64,000 nucleotides of DNA, from the NCBI RefSeq assembly GCF_002027705.1, contig NZ_MBTG01000010.1:1-64000 (forward strand), read 5' to 3'. The stretch comes from Paenibacillus ferrarius. Lineage in GTDB: Bacteria; Bacillota; Bacilli; Paenibacillales; NBRC-103111. The notes beneath the pieces are model-generated. The model was not told where the DNA came from. It searched no databases and worked only from the letters and a program-made list of their open reading frames with translations. Made by a program: the position numbers and the translations under genes. Positions 26,565-35,712 of this stretch are shown here, piece by piece; position 1 is the first letter of the stretch, and every line of letters starts with the position of its first letter.

Positions 26565-27951
26565 GAACAGCCTCGAGCAGAGATTAAGGGAGGACGGCAG
26601 GCAGAGTAAGAAAGAAATGCCCGACATTGTCAGAGCGACGATCGATAGGACGCTAGCTAATCTTTCCGAACTGCACGATGCGCCAGAAAGTAGAAACCAA
26701 GATGTCTCGCCTGCCAAAAGTAGACGATTGTTGAAACTGCTATCGTGGCGAATTGCTGTCTATACCTCTATTGCAGGCTTGTTAATCGTACTTATTGTTG
26801 GAACTGTACCAGCAGTAGCGAAAGCCCTCTCACGCATTCCTATTCTGAATTCGATTCTTCATCTTCAGGGGGATACGGGATTGAAACAGGCATCTGAAAA
26901 AGGAGTCACGACCGAAATTAACCAAAGCGTAGCGAATAATGGGGTCATTGTTAAAATTACGGATGTGCTCTATGACGGTTCCCGTTTATCAATCGGGTAT
27001 GTAACAGAATCCCTCGATGGAGAGAGGGCGCCTAGCGACATGACATTCTCGGTTTCAGTTGACGGTCAGGTGATTCAATCCAACAGGAGCGGAATTGGGT
27101 CAGAGATTGGACATACATTCGCAGGAGTTATTCAGTTCATCACAGAGAAAGAATTCCCTGAAACCATTAGATTGAATTTGGATATTACCCATATTGGCAA
27201 TCAGGATGGTAGATGGAATTTTGAATTTCCAGTGACGAAGTTAAACGGTTCTAGCGGTGTTCAAACATACCTGCCAATGAAATCCAAAACAGCAAGTCCA
27301 ATAACGTTGACGATAAAAAAAGTTGGCTTCACGCCAAGCGCAACAGTACTTGATACGGAAATGATCCGTCCTAAGTCTTCGTATGGATCTTATCCAAATG
27401 TTAGTTTTCACCTGATTGATGATAGAGGAATGATTATGAAGCATTTGAGTGCAAGTGGTTATGGAGATGCGAATGGATCAAATGAAATAGTTCGGCAAAC
27501 TAGCTTGTATGAGCCCATGGATCATCACCCGAACTCGATTCGAATATTGCCCTATACTCGTCCTTCGACGAAGATTCCGGAGATGCATAAATGGAGAGTC
27601 GTACCGGATCATAAACCGACGAACGAGAACCCGATTATCATCGAACCTGGGGGTTCCGATCTTTTTAGGCTGGTCATCACGAAACTTGATTTTACAAGTG
27701 AGGCAACTACGGTTGCTTATCGCATGGAGAATAATCCCGACATTTTTAGTCAGAACTTGTATATGGAAGATGAGACGGGCAATGAGAGGCTGGGGAAAAG
27801 TAAAATTAAATACATTGATCCCACGCATTACGAATTCGAGTCTGTCTACCCTCCGTATGATCCGAAGAAACAGATAACGTTCGTTTATAGTTATGGCGAT
27901 GTCAATGTGATTACTTTTGACGAGTTGGAGATGTCAATTCCAATTCGATGA
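26557..27951 (+). CDS. DUF4179-type membrane protein, probable anti-sigma partner
   Basis: A 464-residue protein with a short cytoplasmic N-terminus, one membrane segment (IAVYTSIAGLLIVLIVGTVPAVA, about residues 65-88) and a large outside domain starting with LSRIPILNSILHL and rich in beta strands. DUF4179 proteins are commonly encoded right after ECF sigma factors and are thought to hold them at the membrane. Overlap of its start with the end of the sigma gene supports translational coupling and that role. The signal it senses is unknown. Confidence 0.82.
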   Translation: MNENSLEQRLREDGRQSKKEMPDIVRATIDRTLANLSELHDAPESRNQDVSPAKSRRLLKLLSWRIAVYTSIAGLLIVLIVGTVPAVAKALSRIPILNSILHLQGDTGLKQASEKGVTTEINQSVANNGVIVKITDVLYDGSRLSIGYVTESLDGERAPSDMTFSVSVDGQVIQSNRSGIGSEIGHTFAGVIQFITEKEFPETIRLNLDITHIGNQDGRWNFEFPVTKLNGSSGVQTYLPMKSKTASPITLTIKKVGFTPSATVLDTEMIRPKSSYGSYPNVSFHLIDDRGMIMKHLSASGYGDANGSNEIVRQTSLYEPMDHHPNSIRILPYTRPSTKIPEMHKWRVVPDHKPTNENPIIIEPGGSDLFRLVITKLDFTSEATTVAYRMENNPDIFSQNLYMEDETGNERLGKSKIKYIDPTHYEFESVYPPYDPKKQITFVYSYGDVNVITFDELEMSIPIR

Positions 27952-27971
27952 GTGAAGGGCTGGATGAAAGA

Positions 27972-28013
27972 GGTCTAAATTAGCTTGTTAGAGAGCTAAT
28001 CTAGGCTTTTTTT
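27972..28013 (+). terminator. Terminator after the sigma/DUF4179 operon
   Basis: TTAGCT (27980-27985) pairs with AGCTAA (27994-27999), extended by flanking bases, followed by CTTTTTTT. Confidence 0.75.
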
Positions 28014-28067
28014 ATTTCAAAAGGCCGGTTTTACTAGTGTTATAAGATTGTAAATTTGGACAAATGT

Positions 28068-28134
28068 CCTTCAGTCGACATAGTCTTCGTTGTTTAATGG
28101 AAATACAAGGTGCTTGCACCAGTCGAGCTGAAGG
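28068..28134 (+). promoter_or_regulatory. Structured leader before the Crp-ECF operon
   Basis: CCTTCAGTCGAC (28068-28079) can pair with GTCGAGCTGAAGG (28122-28134) with one bulge. They enclose a GGTGC-TT-GCACC hairpin (28109-28120) and a weaker TTGT/ACAA hairpin (28090-28108), giving a possible three-way junction. It lies 70 bases before the GTG start at 28204. It does not match a riboswitch class I know. Confidence 0.4.
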
Positions 28135-28203
28135 GAGGTGAAGCATAGTCCCCGTCCGCCTTTGGAACAATATGGAATAGAAATTGAAAGAGGAGGTTCG
28201 ATA

Positions 28204-28908
28204 GTGGACGAACTCAGTGTCCGTGGTCTGATGAACAAACATAGATGGCTGCACGACATGCTGGGCGGAATGCCTTCAGACTTGTTTGCCCATTGGGAGC
28301 TTCGCCGCTATCAACCAAACGAGATGGTTTGCGAGCAGGGAGGGGCGGCTGACTATTTCTGTATCGTGCTCGAAGGTGAATTCAAGGTTGAGCATGTACT
28401 GAATGATGGACACTTGCTGATTATTGCTTACTTAACTCAAGGGCAATTGATCAGCGATATTGAGATCGCCTTGGGAAGGCCCTATGTTTGCCGAATTACT
28501 GTCGTAAAAAAGTCTGCGGTGCTGAGGCTCAAAGCGGAGGCCTACCGCAAATGGATTGCCGGTGATATTCAATTTCTGCTGCTGCTAACCGCTCAGCTAT
28601 CCAGCAAGCTCTACGCGGCTTCGCAAAAATCGATCGACCAAGTCAGCATGTCGCTGCGTCATAAGCTGATTCGCCATTTGTACAGACAGGTTGAGAATTT
28701 CGATTTTAACGAGCAGGTTGCGTTCATGACTTCCATATCGCGTGAGGAGATTGCTGCTCAGTGGGGCGTTACGGTGCGCAGCATCAACCGGATTCTGAAG
28801 GAACTGAAGGATCGTCGCATTATTTTCGTGAAAAAAGATCAGATCATTTGCAATGAGTGGAGCCGCCATATCATGGAAAAAGAACTATCCGAGCTTGAGA
28901 ACATTTAA
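28204..28908 (+). CDS. Crp/Fnr-family transcription regulator
   Basis: A 234-residue regulator with an N-terminal cyclic-nucleotide-binding-type beta-roll (about 25-130) and a C-terminal winged helix (TSISREEIAAQWGVTVRSINRILKELKDRRII). It lacks the cluster of cysteines that ligate iron-sulfur in true Fnr, so it is unlikely to be the oxygen regulator acting at 7181-9281. GTG 28204 follows AGGAGG by 7 bases and is preferred to GTG 28138. It is the first gene of an operon with an ECF transporter and probably controls that operon in response to the transported compound or a nucleotide. Confidence 0.87.
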   Translation: MDELSVRGLMNKHRWLHDMLGGMPSDLFAHWELRRYQPNEMVCEQGGAADYFCIVLEGEFKVEHVLNDGHLLIIAYLTQGQLISDIEIALGRPYVCRITVVKKSAVLRLKAEAYRKWIAGDIQFLLLLTAQLSSKLYAASQKSIDQVSMSLRHKLIRHLYRQVENFDFNEQVAFMTSISREEIAAQWGVTVRSINRILKELKDRRIIFVKKDQIICNEWSRHIMEKELSELENI

Positions 28909-28928
28909 ATAAGAGGAGCGATTAAACC

Positions 28929-29522
28929 ATGGCACAAATGCCAACAGCAATGAAAAGCGGTCTGGAGCAAAAAGGCATAACCGCCCGCCACATCGTGGCG
29001 ATCGTCATCAGTGCATTAATTTTCGGAGCTACGATTTACATATCACGGTACTTTCCAATCAAAATCGGAACGGTCCAAGCGGTATATCCAGCAGCTGTAT
29101 TTGCTCCGTTGTTCGGCGTTTGGTTCGGAGTCTGGGGATCGGCCGGGCTGGTCGTCGGCAATATTCTGTCGATGCTTGTAGTGGGGATGAATCCGGCTGT
29201 TTACCCGCTTGCTTTGCTGGCACAATTTATAATGGGATTTGTTCCAGGTATTGCGTTCCGCAAGGTGAAGTTCGAAAGTGCCAAGGATCGTGTGGTTTTT
29301 ATAGCGATGGTAACTATCGGTATGGTGGCTGCTTCGGCATTGGTGGTGTTGAATCTCATTATTTTCCAAAAAGTTCCTGCCCATATTGCATGGGGTACGG
29401 TCTGGGCTTGGATGCAAGTCAGCAACACACTTACGGCTGCTGTACTTAGTCCCCTTTTGTTCGCTTGGATGTCTGATTATATGAATAAATCCGGTTTGTT
29501 TTTCAAACGGTTTTGGGGTTAA
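28929..29522 (+). CDS. ECF transporter substrate-binding (S) component
   Basis: A 197-residue membrane protein with about six hydrophobic segments. It has the look of an ECF S-component: a short N-terminal helix, then IVAIVISALIFGATIYI, a GTVQAVYPAAVFAPLFG loop and GVWGSAGLVVGNILSMLV. S-components bind one vitamin or small compound each; the sequence does not tell me which. It is encoded 20 bases after the regulator and 18 bases before the T component, so it forms a dedicated (group I) ECF transporter. Confidence 0.82.
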   Translation: MAQMPTAMKSGLEQKGITARHIVAIVISALIFGATIYISRYFPIKIGTVQAVYPAAVFAPLFGVWFGVWGSAGLVVGNILSMLVVGMNPAVYPLALLAQFIMGFVPGIAFRKVKFESAKDRVVFIAMVTIGMVAASALVVLNLIIFQKVPAHIAWGTVWAWMQVSNTLTAAVLSPLLFAWMSDYMNKSGLFFKRFWG

Positions 29523-29540
29523 ACGAGGAGAGATTATCTA

Positions 29541-30320
29541 ATGCAGCTTTACTATCCTTCAAATTCGATTATTCACTTTATGCATGGGTTCACCAAGATT
29601 CTTATATTCGGATTGCTGTTCACGATCATCCCGCTATTTATGGAGCGACCACTCAGCCTGCTTGTGATGCTGCTATTGAGTCTCATGCTGTTTGTGTACA
29701 TCCGTCCGCCTCGCATGCAGTGGATCCTGCTTGTGCCTGTATCAGTGCTTGCAGTTATGATGAGTCTTACCTATTTCTTTGCGGATATGGGCGGAGAAGT
29801 GTACGCGCAGGTTGATTTGGGCTACTGGTTGTTAACGATTTCTTCGGGCAATATGCAATATGCCTTGACTTTTTTTATGAGAATGATGATTTGGTGCCTT
29901 TTATTTTTTGTGCTGCTCTTCTCTACGTCTTCGGAAGATTTAGTTATAGGGTTGAAAAAATTCGGCTTGCCCGAATTCGCCACTTTATCTATTTCTTTGG
30001 CGCTGAGGTATTGGAATTTAATGATTTTCGATGTCAAAACGGTCATGGATGCCCAATTCTGCCGCGGGGTTGATTTTCGCTCAGGAAGTTTGTTGACACG
30101 TACGAAACATTTTGCGAGTGTTCTCGTTCCTGTGTTATTTGTATTTTTAAAACGATTTCGAACGACCAGCTTCGCTCTTACGCTCAAAGGAGTTGGCCGA
30201 ACAAACAAACGAACTTATTATTATAATCCTCGGTTGACTGCACTGGATAAGCGGGCAATCGGATTGGCGCTGCTGATGTGTGCTATCTGGTTGGTCGTGC
30301 GCTTGCTCTATGGACTTTAG
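29541..30320 (+). CDS. ecfT: ECF transporter transmembrane (T) component
   Basis: A 259-residue EcfT protein with several membrane segments and a cytoplasmic coupling region. The two Ala-Arg-Gly-type motifs that contact the ATPases appear in MDAQFCRGVDFRSG (about residue 172) and TTSFALTLKGVGR (about residue 213). It couples ATP hydrolysis by the fused A-A protein downstream to movement of the S-component. ATG follows CGAGGAGAG; the next gene starts 22 bases after its stop. Confidence 0.88.
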   Translation: MQLYYPSNSIIHFMHGFTKILIFGLLFTIIPLFMERPLSLLVMLLLSLMLFVYIRPPRMQWILLVPVSVLAVMMSLTYFFADMGGEVYAQVDLGYWLLTISSGNMQYALTFFMRMMIWCLLFFVLLFSTSSEDLVIGLKKFGLPEFATLSISLALRYWNLMIFDVKTVMDAQFCRGVDFRSGSLLTRTKHFASVLVPVLFVFLKRFRTTSFALTLKGVGRTNKRTYYYNPRLTALDKRAIGLALLMCAIWLVVRLLYGL

Positions 30321-30342
30321 TTGGAACCCTAGGAGGGAAGAC

Positions 30343-32097
30343 ATGATCGAATTTCATAATTATTCATGTACGTATGCGGCCAAAACAGAGCCGCTCTTGC
30401 ATACACTTAATCTTCGCATCAAGAAGGGAGAATTCGTCTTTGTCACAGGGCCAAGCGGGGGAGGCAAGTCGACACTTTGTTTCTCGATCAACGGGTTGAT
30501 TCCCAATGAGATGGAAGGTTCCTTGTATGAAGGGAGTGTGACGGTGGATGGAATTAATGTACAGGAAACGTTTCCTTATGATCTAGTTTCAGAAGTTGGT
30601 ACCGTACTGCAGGATCCGGAGTGGCAGCTTGTGAGAGGGACGGTTAAGGAAGAATTGACGTTTGCTCTGGAAAATATGGGCGTTCCTGTTGAAGAGATCG
30701 ACCGCCGCTTGGCTGAGGTCGTGGAGAAGGTACAAATCAAGCCGATTTTGCTGCGTTCTTCGCTCGAACTGTCGGGGGGACAGAAGCAAAGAGTGGCCAT
30801 TGCTGCTTGCCTGATGATGCAGCCCAAAGTCATCGTGCTTGATGAGCCAACGGCGGAGCTTGATCCATTAGGCAAGGAGATGGTCATAGAGACGATTCGT
30901 AATCTTCATGAACAATGGGGCTATACGGTTGTGTTCGTTGATCATAATCTAGATGTGTCGTTTCCCTATGCAGATCGGGTTATTGTGGTCGCGGACGGAC
31001 GGATTATCGCGGATGCTCCGCCCTCAGAGCTGTATGACCAGCCTGGTATTGGCGACTGGCTGCCAATGCCGCAAGTGATCGAGATCGCCCGTAGGCTCGG
31101 TGTTCGCAAGGAATTGCAGGCAGCAGCTTCAAGCGATGGCGATCCACTGAATGTGGCCGAGCTGAGGGAAGAGTTGGAGCGGGGATATGCTCCGAGCAGC
31201 TACCCAGCGGCGGGGGATGCTGAACAAAGACTAAACGAAGAGTGCTCCAATGCCAAACCGATAATTGAGCTCAAACAAGTCATGTTTCGCTACAAGAAAC
31301 AGGAGGATGAGCTGACGATCAAGCCCGTCGATTTGCGAATTGGCAAGGGCGAATTTACAGCGATAATCGGGCGCAATGGAGCCGGCAAATCAACGTTATG
31401 CAAGCTGATTACGGGGTTGTTGAAGCCGCAAAGCGGGCAAGTCCTCATTCATAGCAAGTCGGCGGCCTCCTACCGGGCCGATCAAAGAGTACGGCATGTC
31501 GGGTTTGTGTTTCAGAACCCTGATTTTCAATTCGTCTGCCGTTCCGTCTATGAGGAAGTGGCCTATGGATTGCGCATTCAGAAATTGAATGATGCAGCAA
31601 TTGATGAAAGAGTGAAGCGCGTAACCAAGCTGCTGCATATCGATAGCTATTTGCAGGAGCATCCCCATTTTCTGAGCAGGGGAGAGCGGCGAAGAGTGGC
31701 AATTGCGTCCATTCTTGCTTTGGAACCGGAAGTGATTATCTTGGATGAACCAACAACAGGTCTCGATGCCATGCGATGCCGGGAGATGATGAATTATATT
31801 CAGATCTTATGGCAGCAGGGCCATACGATTGTGATGCTCACGCATGATATGCGTGTAGTCGCTGATTATGTGCCAAGAACAATCGTCATGTCAGATGGAG
31901 AGATTCATTGGGACGGGCCAACCCGCCATATTTTTGCCAAACGAGAAGAACTGCGCCGCCATAACATTACACTGCCTCCTGTGGTTGAACTTTCCTATGC
32001 GTTGGGATGGTCGGAACCGGCATTGACATCCGATGAGTTTATTGCGCGGTTTGCAGGTGAATATAAAGAGCTTGCGGCTGTTGGAGGTTTGGCATGA
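30343..32097 (+). CDS. Fused ECF transporter ATPase (A-A')
   Basis: A 584-residue protein with two ABC ATPase domains, replacing separate EcfA1 and EcfA2. The N-terminal half has Walker A GPSGGGKSTL and signature LSGGQKQR. The C-terminal half has Walker A GRNGAGKSTL but signature LSRGERRR, so the second site departs from LSGGQ. A linker of about 40 residues joins them (ELREELERGYAPSS). ATG 30343 follows AGGAGGG; the longer ORF start at 30280 lies in the ecfT gene. Its end overlaps the MBL gene by four bases. Confidence 0.9.
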   Translation: MIEFHNYSCTYAAKTEPLLHTLNLRIKKGEFVFVTGPSGGGKSTLCFSINGLIPNEMEGSLYEGSVTVDGINVQETFPYDLVSEVGTVLQDPEWQLVRGTVKEELTFALENMGVPVEEIDRRLAEVVEKVQIKPILLRSSLELSGGQKQRVAIAACLMMQPKVIVLDEPTAELDPLGKEMVIETIRNLHEQWGYTVVFVDHNLDVSFPYADRVIVVADGRIIADAPPSELYDQPGIGDWLPMPQVIEIARRLGVRKELQAAASSDGDPLNVAELREELERGYAPSSYPAAGDAEQRLNEECSNAKPIIELKQVMFRYKKQEDELTIKPVDLRIGKGEFTAIIGRNGAGKSTLCKLITGLLKPQSGQVLIHSKSAASYRADQRVRHVGFVFQNPDFQFVCRSVYEEVAYGLRIQKLNDAAIDERVKRVTKLLHIDSYLQEHPHFLSRGERRRVAIASILALEPEVIILDEPTTGLDAMRCREMMNYIQILWQQGHTIVMLTHDMRVVADYVPRTIVMSDGEIHWDGPTRHIFAKREELRRHNITLPPVVELSYALGWSEPALTSDEFIARFAGEYKELAAVGGLA

Positions 32098-32882
32098 ATC
32101 AACCATTCCACATCATGATGCTTGGCGTAGGGAATGGATTTATTAAATCTACTTATCATAACAACGCCTTGATTGAGACACAGGGGAAACGCTATTTAGT
32201 GGATTGTGGTTCTCTGGCTTGGCAAAGTCTGCACGATATTGGTCTCGGTTTTGACGATATTGAGGGGATTTTCATTACCCATCTTCATTATGATCATTGC
32301 GGCGGTTTGGATGAAGCTGCTTTGTATGGCGCTTATGCGGCCAACAGGCGAATGAAGCTTTGGATTCCTGAGCCGCTAAAGGGTCTGTTGTGGGAACATT
32401 GCTTGAGAGGCACACTGGAGAATGTTGTGGATCATAAGCTGGCTTTGGAAGATTATTTTGATGTGCAATGGGTGGAGGAAGGGGAGTCATTCTCGTTCGT
32501 CCCGCAATCCGTAAATGCCGCAGTTCCTGCTATTGAGGCTAGTTGTTCATCGTTGTCGGCTCATTGGATTCAGACGCTTCACGTGCCGTCCAAATTCAGC
32601 TGTTCCCTGGTACTGAATAACCGTTTCTTCTACAGCGCGGACATGCAGCCCGATAAGGAGCTGCTTGTGGAGTTATCCAGACAGGGAGTTGAGGTTTTTT
32701 ATCACGAAACCTGTTTTGGCCATAACGCGGTGCACTCCGCCTTCGAAGAGCTGTGCCAATATCCGGAAGAAATACGCAGATGCATGTATCTGATGCATTA
32801 TGGCGAAGCTCCGCGCGACTTGACGGAGTCTGATTTGCAAGGCATGAAACTGCTGAGACAGCATGAATGGCTGACTTGGTAA
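32094..32882 (+). CDS. Metallo-beta-lactamase-fold hydrolase
   Basis: A 262-residue MBL-fold protein with the di-metal motif THLHYDHCGG (about residues 62-71) and later metal ligands in FYSADMQPD and HYGEAP. It resembles RNase Z-like and ComEC-like small hydrolases rather than antibiotic lactamases. It is coupled by a four-base overlap to the ECF ATPase, and followed by an HD hydrolase. Both probably act on the compound imported by the ECF system, for example a phosphoester or cyclic derivative. No signal peptide. Confidence 0.85.
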   Translation: MNQPFHIMMLGVGNGFIKSTYHNNALIETQGKRYLVDCGSLAWQSLHDIGLGFDDIEGIFITHLHYDHCGGLDEAALYGAYAANRRMKLWIPEPLKGLLWEHCLRGTLENVVDHKLALEDYFDVQWVEEGESFSFVPQSVNAAVPAIEASCSSLSAHWIQTLHVPSKFSCSLVLNNRFFYSADMQPDKELLVELSRQGVEVFYHETCFGHNAVHSAFEELCQYPEEIRRCMYLMHYGEAPRDLTESDLQGMKLLRQHEWLTW

Positions 32883-32912
32883 ACATGGATGTGAGTAAAA
32901 GGAGTGAGCAGA

Positions 32913-33626
32913 TTGAATCACGTATTTCCGTTCGTTCGGATGGTTTTGCCGGAATGGTTTATGGCAACGGTGCATAAGGTTTGGACCAAAATGAATGATG
33001 ATGCGACAGGGCATGACTTCCTGCATGCGGTTCGGGTCATGGAGCTGGCCGATGAGATTGCCAGGCAGCTTGGAGCGGATCGGAGCATTGCGATGACGGC
33101 CGGGCTGCTGCATGATTACTACCGTAAAGAGGAGAAACAAACGGGCAGGCTTCATTATGGACCGGAAGCGATCGACGCATTGCGGAGAGAGTTTGGGCCG
33201 CTGCTTATGCCTGCACTCGAGGAAGTACAATTCGAGCGAGTTATGGATGCGATAGCGCGACATGAGTGGTATGGATACAAGAAGAATGATGAGGCTGAAA
33301 GCGAATTATCGCTGGATGCGCAAATTTTGCAGGATGCCGATCGGCTCGAGGCGATTGGTGCGGTTGGTGTCGCCCGCACGTTCATGTTCGGCGGAGCCCA
33401 TGGCTTGCCAATGGCAGAGGACGAAGCGATGCTGGAAGCTGCATTGTTCGACCCCGACATTCCTCCTCAGGGCTCCGTTTATCGGCATTTCTATGAGAAG
33501 CTGCTGCATCTTGCAGGAGGCATGCATACCGCTCCCGGCAGGGAGCTAGCAGCACCGCGTCATCAATTTATTGTCTTGTTTCTTCAGCAATTTGAGAGGG
33601 AATTAGCGCTGAGTCTGAACGCGTGA
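32913..33626 (+). CDS. HD-domain phosphohydrolase
   Basis: A 237-residue HD-superfamily protein. The metal residues are seen in GHDFLHAVRV (His), AGLLHDYYR (His-Asp) and LQDADRLEAIGAVGV (Asp). This last block is typical of the YpgQ/YedJ group that hydrolyses nucleotides or phosphoesters. A TTG start at 32913, 8 bases after AAAGGAG, is preferred; GTG 32904 lies in that site. It closes the Crp-ECF-MBL-HD operon. Its last 59 bases overlap the end of the convergent LysR gene. Confidence 0.82.
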   Translation: MNHVFPFVRMVLPEWFMATVHKVWTKMNDDATGHDFLHAVRVMELADEIARQLGADRSIAMTAGLLHDYYRKEEKQTGRLHYGPEAIDALRREFGPLLMPALEEVQFERVMDAIARHEWYGYKKNDEAESELSLDAQILQDADRLEAIGAVGVARTFMFGGAHGLPMAEDEAMLEAALFDPDIPPQGSVYRHFYEKLLHLAGGMHTAPGRELAAPRHQFIVLFLQQFERELALSLNA

Positions 33627-34497
33627 CAACGAATTGCTGTAAAAGCTCGATATAAGCTTGAGCAGCACGGCTTATATATTTTCCGCGAAGAAAAATAAGA
33701 ATGACTTTTCTGGTAATCGTTGGATTGACGATGGGGATGGCTTTAAGATTGTCGTCATTTTTCAGATCGCACAACGATTTAGACAGAATGCTTACCCCAA
33801 CTCCTGATCGTACCAGACTGAAAATAGAATCAATGGTGTTCGTTTCGATGAATGGCTCGAGATGGAACCCGGACGTGCTGCACGTTGCGTCAATCAACTG
33901 ACGGCAGCGATGATTAGCTGGGAACATAATGACAGGGTGTTGGCCGATTTCCTTAAAATCAATCTGATCGAGCTTCGCCAAATCATGTTCTCTGGCTGCC
34001 AATAAATAAAATTGTTCGGTGTAAAGCTGGTCTTGCTCGAGACGATCGTCATCCACGGGATGGATGGTGAGAGCTAGGTCCAATTCATTTTTTAGAACTT
34101 TATCGATGACATCTTCGGCTGCCGATATCTTGATTTTCACTTTAGGGAACAGTTGATTGAAAGCTGCCAGCTGAGATGAGATCAGATAATTGAGTTCACC
34201 GGGCAAAGAACCTAAAGCAAGGGTTCCATAGCCCCCTCCTTGAATCTCGTTAATTTGATCTTTGGCGCTGGACAGTGTATTAAAAATGACAAGCGTATGA
34301 GCTTTCATAACGGAACCAGCTGCTGTTAAAGCAATTTTTTTGCCGATCCGGTCAAAAAGTGGTGTGCCTATTTCATCCTCCAACGCTTTGATTTGGTGGC
34401 TCAAAGTCGGCTGGGTAACACCCAGTCGTTCAGCAGCCCGCGTGAAATGCATGTCTTCGCATATAGCAACAAAATATTCTAACTGACGCAATTCCAC
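33568..34497 (-). CDS. LysR-family regulator
   Basis: A 309-residue LysR-type regulator. The winged helix lies at residues 1-60 (ELRQLEYFVAICEDMHFTRAAERLGVTQPTLSHQIKALEDEIGTPLFDR) and a two-lobed effector domain follows. It belongs to the CynR/CysL-like part of the family by its opening. GTG start with GGAGGG upstream. It lies downstream of the TehA/TDT-type transporter gene on the same strand and probably regulates it; palindromes near 35713-35748 could be its operator. Confidence 0.9.
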   Translation of the reverse strand: MELRQLEYFVAICEDMHFTRAAERLGVTQPTLSHQIKALEDEIGTPLFDRIGKKIALTAAGSVMKAHTLVIFNTLSSAKDQINEIQGGGYGTLALGSLPGELNYLISSQLAAFNQLFPKVKIKISAAEDVIDKVLKNELDLALTIHPVDDDRLEQDQLYTEQFYLLAAREHDLAKLDQIDFKEIGQHPVIMFPANHRCRQLIDATCSTSGFHLEPFIETNTIDSIFSLVRSGVGVSILSKSLCDLKNDDNLKAIPIVNPTITRKVILIFLRGKYISRAAQAYIELLQQFVVTRSDSALIPSQIAEETRQ

Positions 34498-34546
34498 AGT
34501 ATCACCCTCCTAGTAGTTAGATTCATTCATACATAAGAACCAGTGA

Positions 34547-34578
34547 AACCCTGCCACTGAGGTGGTAGGGTTCTTTTT
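34547..34578. terminator. Hairpin between tehA-like and LysR genes
   Basis: AACCCTGCCAC and GTGGTAGGGTT arms; CTTTTT follows on the plus strand, and the minus-strand tail is weaker. It separates the transporter gene from the LysR gene. Confidence 0.6.
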
Positions 34579-34609
34579 GACGATAAAACTTGCCACTGAA
34601 CGTGGCCGC

Positions 34610-35644
34610 TCATCTTTGAACGCCATCGATAGGTGCTTTCCCACGGCTTTGAGCGAGCACTGGATGTGGAGCCGGGGGATAGTATCTTTTTTCTAGGAAT
34701 AAACGGACTGAAAGGGCTCCAACGGTTAAAGTCAGCATCAGTGAAATGGATACAAGCACCCATGTCACGGCTTGAAAGAGGGGGGCATGCTGCTCACGAG
34801 CCATCAGAAGAAACCCTTGCGCTAAGGTAGCAAGCCCGAAGGTATATGCCCAGTAGCCAGGAGCAAAGTCCTGCTCGCGCAGCCATTTATAAGAAAGTCC
34901 CAACGATAACGTCAAGAAGAAGGCATAGCCAGCTAAACTATAGGTTACCATCAGGGATGAATTATCACCACTTAGCACCTGATAAGCGACAAGGACGATA
35001 GCTGCCGGAGCCATATAGATGCCCATGAAGTTGCGTGATTTTGTGGCGAGACCGCCAGTCATGAGCTGCTGCAATACTAGGGAATCTAGAATGAGCCAAG
35101 CCACCGTTCCGACGCCGAAAAGCATCCAGCCATACGTTTGGTAACCGAGAAGGCCGGCAACAAGGGCATTGACAAGCACGCTAGCCGTATAAGTTAGGAA
35201 GAGGGATGGCGTTATTTGCTCGCTAGTGCGGACCACTGTCCACATGTTGGAGAACCGAACCATAGCATATATGACATTGGAAATGGAAGCAATCCAGAAA
35301 AGGGTGTGAGACAGCACACTGAAGTAGTGAGAGCTTGCCAGAGCTAGCAGCAGAAGCGACTCGGGTACCAATGCGATAAATGAAGCCTGAATCGGATCGC
35401 GCAATTCGGTTATGGCAGCGCTTCTGTGATGCAGCCATTTGTTTATGAAAAGCAGCCCGAACCACAGGAACGATAAAACCGCTAGAAACTCGAAGATCTC
35501 TCCGAAGATGCTGGGAATCATCCAAGTATCGTGTGCGAAGCGAAGCATATTTCCTGTCTCCGCCAAGCCTAGCGTCATAGCGAAGAATGAAGCCGGCGCT
35601 ACCGGGAAAAGGCGGTATTGAGCAGTTTTCTGATTTATCATCAT
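34610..35644 (-). CDS. TehA/TDT-family membrane transporter
   Basis: A 344-residue protein with about ten membrane segments, resembling the tellurite-resistance/dicarboxylate (TehA/SLAC1) family. The opening FPVAPASFFAMTLGLAETGNMLRFAH matches the first segment with its conserved small residues. Members carry anions such as C4-dicarboxylates or sulfite. ATG 35644 follows GAGGAGA by about 9 bases. A LysR-type regulator is encoded downstream, and possible LysR sites lie upstream. The substrate is not determined. Confidence 0.82.
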   Translation of the reverse strand: MMINQKTAQYRLFPVAPASFFAMTLGLAETGNMLRFAHDTWMIPSIFGEIFEFLAVLSFLWFGLLFINKWLHHRSAAITELRDPIQASFIALVPESLLLLALASSHYFSVLSHTLFWIASISNVIYAMVRFSNMWTVVRTSEQITPSLFLTYTASVLVNALVAGLLGYQTYGWMLFGVGTVAWLILDSLVLQQLMTGGLATKSRNFMGIYMAPAAIVLVAYQVLSGDNSSLMVTYSLAGYAFFLTLSLGLSYKWLREQDFAPGYWAYTFGLATLAQGFLLMAREQHAPLFQAVTWVLVSISLMLTLTVGALSVRLFLEKRYYPPAPHPVLAQSRGKAPIDGVQR

Positions 35645-35712
35645 AATCGAGCGTCTCCTCTTTGATCATACTGTTGTAGTAGTCCCTATTATGAAAGAGT
35701 CTTAATCATAGG

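Noticed and set aside
28204..28908. This Crp/Fnr protein as the oxygen sensor acting on the boxes at 7181-9281
   Set aside because: It lacks the cysteine cluster needed for an iron-sulfur centre and sits in an ECF transporter operon.
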